From positions 62,001 through 126,000 of the forward strand of contig JANNIH010000154.1 of the NCBI GenBank assembly GCA_031404815.1: a DNA stretch of 64,000 bases, in the 5' to 3' direction. The stretch is from DASYKS01 sp031404815 (GTDB lineage Bacteria > Acidobacteriota > Thermoanaerobaculia > Multivoradales > UBA5704). Each line of letters opens with the position of its first letter. Within the stretch, counting starts at the first letter, position 1. The notes beneath the pieces were generated by a model. That model saw only the letters and a list, made by a program, of their open reading frames with translations. It made no database searches and was not told the DNA's origin. A program made the translations under genes and the position numbers. Positions 61,767 through 64,000 of this stretch are shown here, one piece after another.

Positions 61767-62804
61767 ATGGTCAATCGGTCGACGCGCTGGCTCCTTGGGG
61801 TCACGGCGCTCCTCGCCGGGCTCGCCGTCGGCAGTTGGCTGCTGCGCGCCAACCGGGTCGAGCGCGGCCTCGATCGGCTCGGTAACGATGCACGCGACCT
61901 CTGGTCGCAGCCGCTGTTCGACCTCGGAAGTCTGCCGATCTCCCCGGCCTTCCTGCTGAAGGCGTCGATCTTTTTGTTCCTGTTGAGCCTGCTCGCGCGA
62001 AGCACACGGCGATTTCTGCAACGGCGGGTCTTGGCTCGAACCGCGATCGACGAGGGGCAGAAGTACGCGCTGTCCCGCGGCGTCGGCTACGCGGTGTTCC
62101 TCGTTGGTTTGATGATCGGACTCCAAGTCGCCGGAATTGATCTCTCCAGCCTCGCGATCATCGGCGGAGCGATCGGTTTCGGCATCGGCTTCGGCCTACA
62201 GTCGTTGGCCAAAGACTTCGTCTCCGGCTTGATCCTGTTGATCGAGCGGGGAGTTAAAGTTGGGGACCGGATCGAGGTCTCGAACCTGCTCGGCGACGTC
62301 AAGCGGATCGGGGCGCGCACCACCTGGGTTCAGACCAACGACAACGTGGTGATTATCGTGCCCAACTCCGAGCTCACCGAGCGGGTGACCAATTGGAGCG
62401 CCCACGGTCAGCTGGCCCGGTTTTCGCTCGAGATCGGTGTCGCCTATGCGAGCGACCCGGAACGGGTGCGAGACGCTTTGATCGAAGTCGCGTTGGCGAA
62501 CGAGAGCGTCCTCCGCGATCCGGTGCCGGACGTGGTCTTCGTCGGTTTCGGCGACAGCGCGCTCGACTTTCAGCTGCGGGTTTGGACCTCGGAGCATCTG
62601 CGCACCCCGCAGGTGCTCAAGAGCGAACTCTATTTCGCGATCTTCCGCCGCTTCCGCGAGGAAGGGATCGACATTCCGTTCCCGCAGCATGAGGTACGGG
62701 TGATCCAGGCCGCCACGCCGATCGCGCCGAGACTCTCAGCAACCTCTTCCCTTGTGGCTGACGCCCGAACCCTCGGCAGTCCGACATCTCCGGAGCCCGA
62801 TTGA
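61767..62804 (+). CDS. MscS-family mechanosensitive channel
   Basis: A 345-residue channel. Three or four N-terminal membrane helices lead to the pore helix region ALAIIGGAIGFGIGFGLQSLAKDFVSG (residues about 125-150), where the Gly/Ala spacing typical of MscS is visible, then the beta domain (VKVGDRIEVSNLLGDVKRIG). It releases solutes on osmotic downshift. It starts directly after the HtrA stop codon. Confidence 0.92.
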   Translation: MVNRSTRWLLGVTALLAGLAVGSWLLRANRVERGLDRLGNDARDLWSQPLFDLGSLPISPAFLLKASIFLFLLSLLARSTRRFLQRRVLARTAIDEGQKYALSRGVGYAVFLVGLMIGLQVAGIDLSSLAIIGGAIGFGIGFGLQSLAKDFVSGLILLIERGVKVGDRIEVSNLLGDVKRIGARTTWVQTNDNVVIIVPNSELTERVTNWSAHGQLARFSLEIGVAYASDPERVRDALIEVALANESVLRDPVPDVVFVGFGDSALDFQLRVWTSEHLRTPQVLKSELYFAIFRRFREEGIDIPFPQHEVRVIQAATPIAPRLSATSSLVADARTLGSPTSPEPD

Positions 62805-63412
62805 GCCACCGCATCGCACTGCTCGTTTCCGGCGCCTCCGGTATGCTGCTGCCCCGTCACGTGCTGGCGCGACTCGCCGAGCAGCCGGGCATCGAGCGAA
62901 TCCATATCACGGTCTCGGCCGGGGCGAGCCAGGTGCTCCGCCACGAACTGGGGGCCGAGAAGACGGGAGCCCACGATCTGGTCGAAGCCGCCGCCATACC
63001 CGCGGTGTTCAGTGAGAAGATTCGCATCCACCGCGACAACGAGCTCGATGCGCCGATCGCTTCGGGCTCCTACCGAATCACAGGCTCGATCGTTCTTCCT
63101 TGTAGCGCGGGAACTCTCGGTGCGCTGGCCACCGGTTCGGCTCGGACGCTCGTTCACCGCGCGGGCGCCGTTGCGCTCAAGGAGCGTTGGCCGCTGATCC
63201 TGGGGTTTCGCGAGACCCCCTACAGCCTGGTTCACCTGGAAAACATGCGACGCCTGCTGATCGCCGGGGCGACCATTTTGCCCCCGGTACCGGCGTTCTA
63301 CATCGGAGGCGAGGACCTCCCCCGCTTCCTCGATCACTACGCGATCCGCATACTCGACAAGCTCGGTATCGACACTGAGGGCGAGGGGCTGCGCTGGGGG
63401 ACCGAACCGTGA
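62801..63412 (+). CDS. ubiX: flavin prenyltransferase UbiX
   Basis: A 203-residue UbiX. It makes prenylated FMN, the cofactor of UbiD decarboxylases. Motifs: LLVSGASGMLL, LPCSAGTLGALATG, ALKERWPLILGFRETPYSL and HLENMRRLLIAGATILPPVPAFY. The start is a TTG overlapping the MscS stop (TTGA). No ubiD is in the window. Confidence 0.94.
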   Translation: MSHRIALLVSGASGMLLPRHVLARLAEQPGIERIHITVSAGASQVLRHELGAEKTGAHDLVEAAAIPAVFSEKIRIHRDNELDAPIASGSYRITGSIVLPCSAGTLGALATGSARTLVHRAGAVALKERWPLILGFRETPYSLVHLENMRRLLIAGATILPPVPAFYIGGEDLPRFLDHYAIRILDKLGIDTEGEGLRWGTEP

Positions 63413-63474
63413 AGAGGCAGTGAAGAGGCGCCTTGCCCTTGCCCCTTACCGCCCCTTGACGCACAATACCGATC

Positions 63475-63948
63475 GTGCGCTTTAGACCTCTCCATGGGAT
63501 TCTCCTGATCGGCCTGCTCGTGGTCGGCGGTTTGGTGGTCCAGCTGGCCCTCGCGGGGCGGCTGGGCAAGAGCGGTTTCGAGCGCGTCAACGCCGGCGAC
63601 GACCATTTCGTCAAAATCGATGTCGGAACGCTCGCTCGGCTCGAGGTCCGCTTCTATCGGTTCCTCAATCCGGCGAACCAAGAGGTCAAGTTCTTCGTCG
63701 GTCGCGACGGCGGCGGCACGATCCAGGTCGCGTTCGACGCCAACGAGGTCTGCTTCAAAGGGAAGCGAGGATACAAACCTCAAGCCGAATGGGTGGTCTG
63801 CAGAAAGTGCGACAAGGCCTTCCGGCTGGCCGGCGTCAACAACGGGAAGGGGGGGTGCGAGCCGGTGCAGTTGGCCCATCGCGTCCTAGGGGATCGGGTC
63901 CTGATCGCCGAGAACGACATACTGCAGGGGTGGCGTTTCTTCCGGTAG
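63475..63948 (+). CDS. DUF2318-like membrane-anchored protein
   Basis: A 157-residue protein with an N-terminal membrane helix (about 8-28). Its body carries VCFKGKRGYKPQ, VVCRKCDKAFRL and GKGGCEPVQLA, matching DUF2318 proteins (membrane iron- or metal-related, FtrD-like). Four Cys residues, including a CxxC, may bind metal. The start is a GTG at 63475. The remaining 52 bases of the window show nothing I can assign. Confidence 0.75.
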   Translation: MRFRPLHGILLIGLLVVGGLVVQLALAGRLGKSGFERVNAGDDHFVKIDVGTLARLEVRFYRFLNPANQEVKFFVGRDGGGTIQVAFDANEVCFKGKRGYKPQAEWVVCRKCDKAFRLAGVNNGKGGCEPVQLAHRVLGDRVLIAENDILQGWRFFR

Positions 63949-64000
63949 GCTCGGAGCATCCCAACACAAGTTATTTGGAATCAGCGTTTTGACCGGAAGC

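Overview
This is about 64 kb of GC-rich chromosome from a Gram-negative-type bacterium. It has SecG, TPR-rich proteins, IPTL-type sorting signals, a Ser/Thr kinase, a CHAT protease, twitching type IV pilus genes and a SufU/SufT-type SUF operon. Together these suggest Acidobacteriota (a Thermoanaerobaculia- or Holophagae-like lineage). That placement is an inference, because there is no rRNA gene or other marker that would settle it.

Layout. 1-5.4 kb: the N-terminal 1,793 residues of a giant secreted Ig/cadherin-repeat protein (minus strand), with an IPTL sorting signal inside it. 5.6-9.6 kb: a membrane sensor-domain protein, a NatAB-like ABC pair and a rhomboid-like protein. 9.6-13.3 kb: a glycolytic operon gap-pgk-tpiA-secG, followed by tRNA-Leu(GAG). 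13.5-16.7 kb: a small hypothetical protein, tsaD, an Lrp/AsnC regulator and an EamA transporter. 16.7-20.7 kb: a toxin-antitoxin graveyard. It holds an intact higBA-like pair, two higBA fragments, vapB with a stump of vapC, a SEC-C protein, an MNT nucleotidyltransferase with a truncated HEPN partner, and a phosphoesterase tail. 20.7-21.7 kb: a small helical protein and a 15-unit array of 21-bp repeats.

21.7-32.2 kb is the most unusual part. Five tandem micro-ORFs of exactly 19 codons each (31536-31910, minus strand) lie directly upstream of an export operon. That operon encodes a HlyD-like adaptor, an ABC exporter with an intact C39 peptidase, and a second ABC exporter. Each micro-ORF has its own strong Shine-Dalgarno sequence. 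The array is preceded by a near-consensus sigma-54 promoter and inverted repeats. A clearly related upstream region precedes the next gene on the strand, a secreted DUF5060/DUF4038 glycoside-hydrolase-like protein. A sigma-54 activator gene with a GAF sensor ends 13 bp from that gene. I infer a sigma-54-controlled system that makes and secretes very short peptides. The peptides are too short for ordinary gene callers and I do not recognise them.

32.2-38.2 kb: a kinase/CHASE2 protein and a PDZ-TPR-CHAT protein, in an ATGA-overlapping pair that ends just upstream of the micro-ORF promoter. 38.5-44.8 kb: the SUF iron-sulfur operon (Rrf2 regulator, sufB, sufC, sufD, sufS, sufU, sufT), followed by a DUF3108 protein and a BNR-like lipoprotein. 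46.8-51.5 kb: RDD and TPR membrane proteins and an exporter-type ABC transporter. 51.7-57.3 kb: pilT, pilC, pilS and pilR. 57.3-60.3 kb: a pair of M16 peptidases, one with and one without the zinc motif. 60.4-64 kb: an HtrA protease, an MscS channel, UbiX and a DUF2318 protein.
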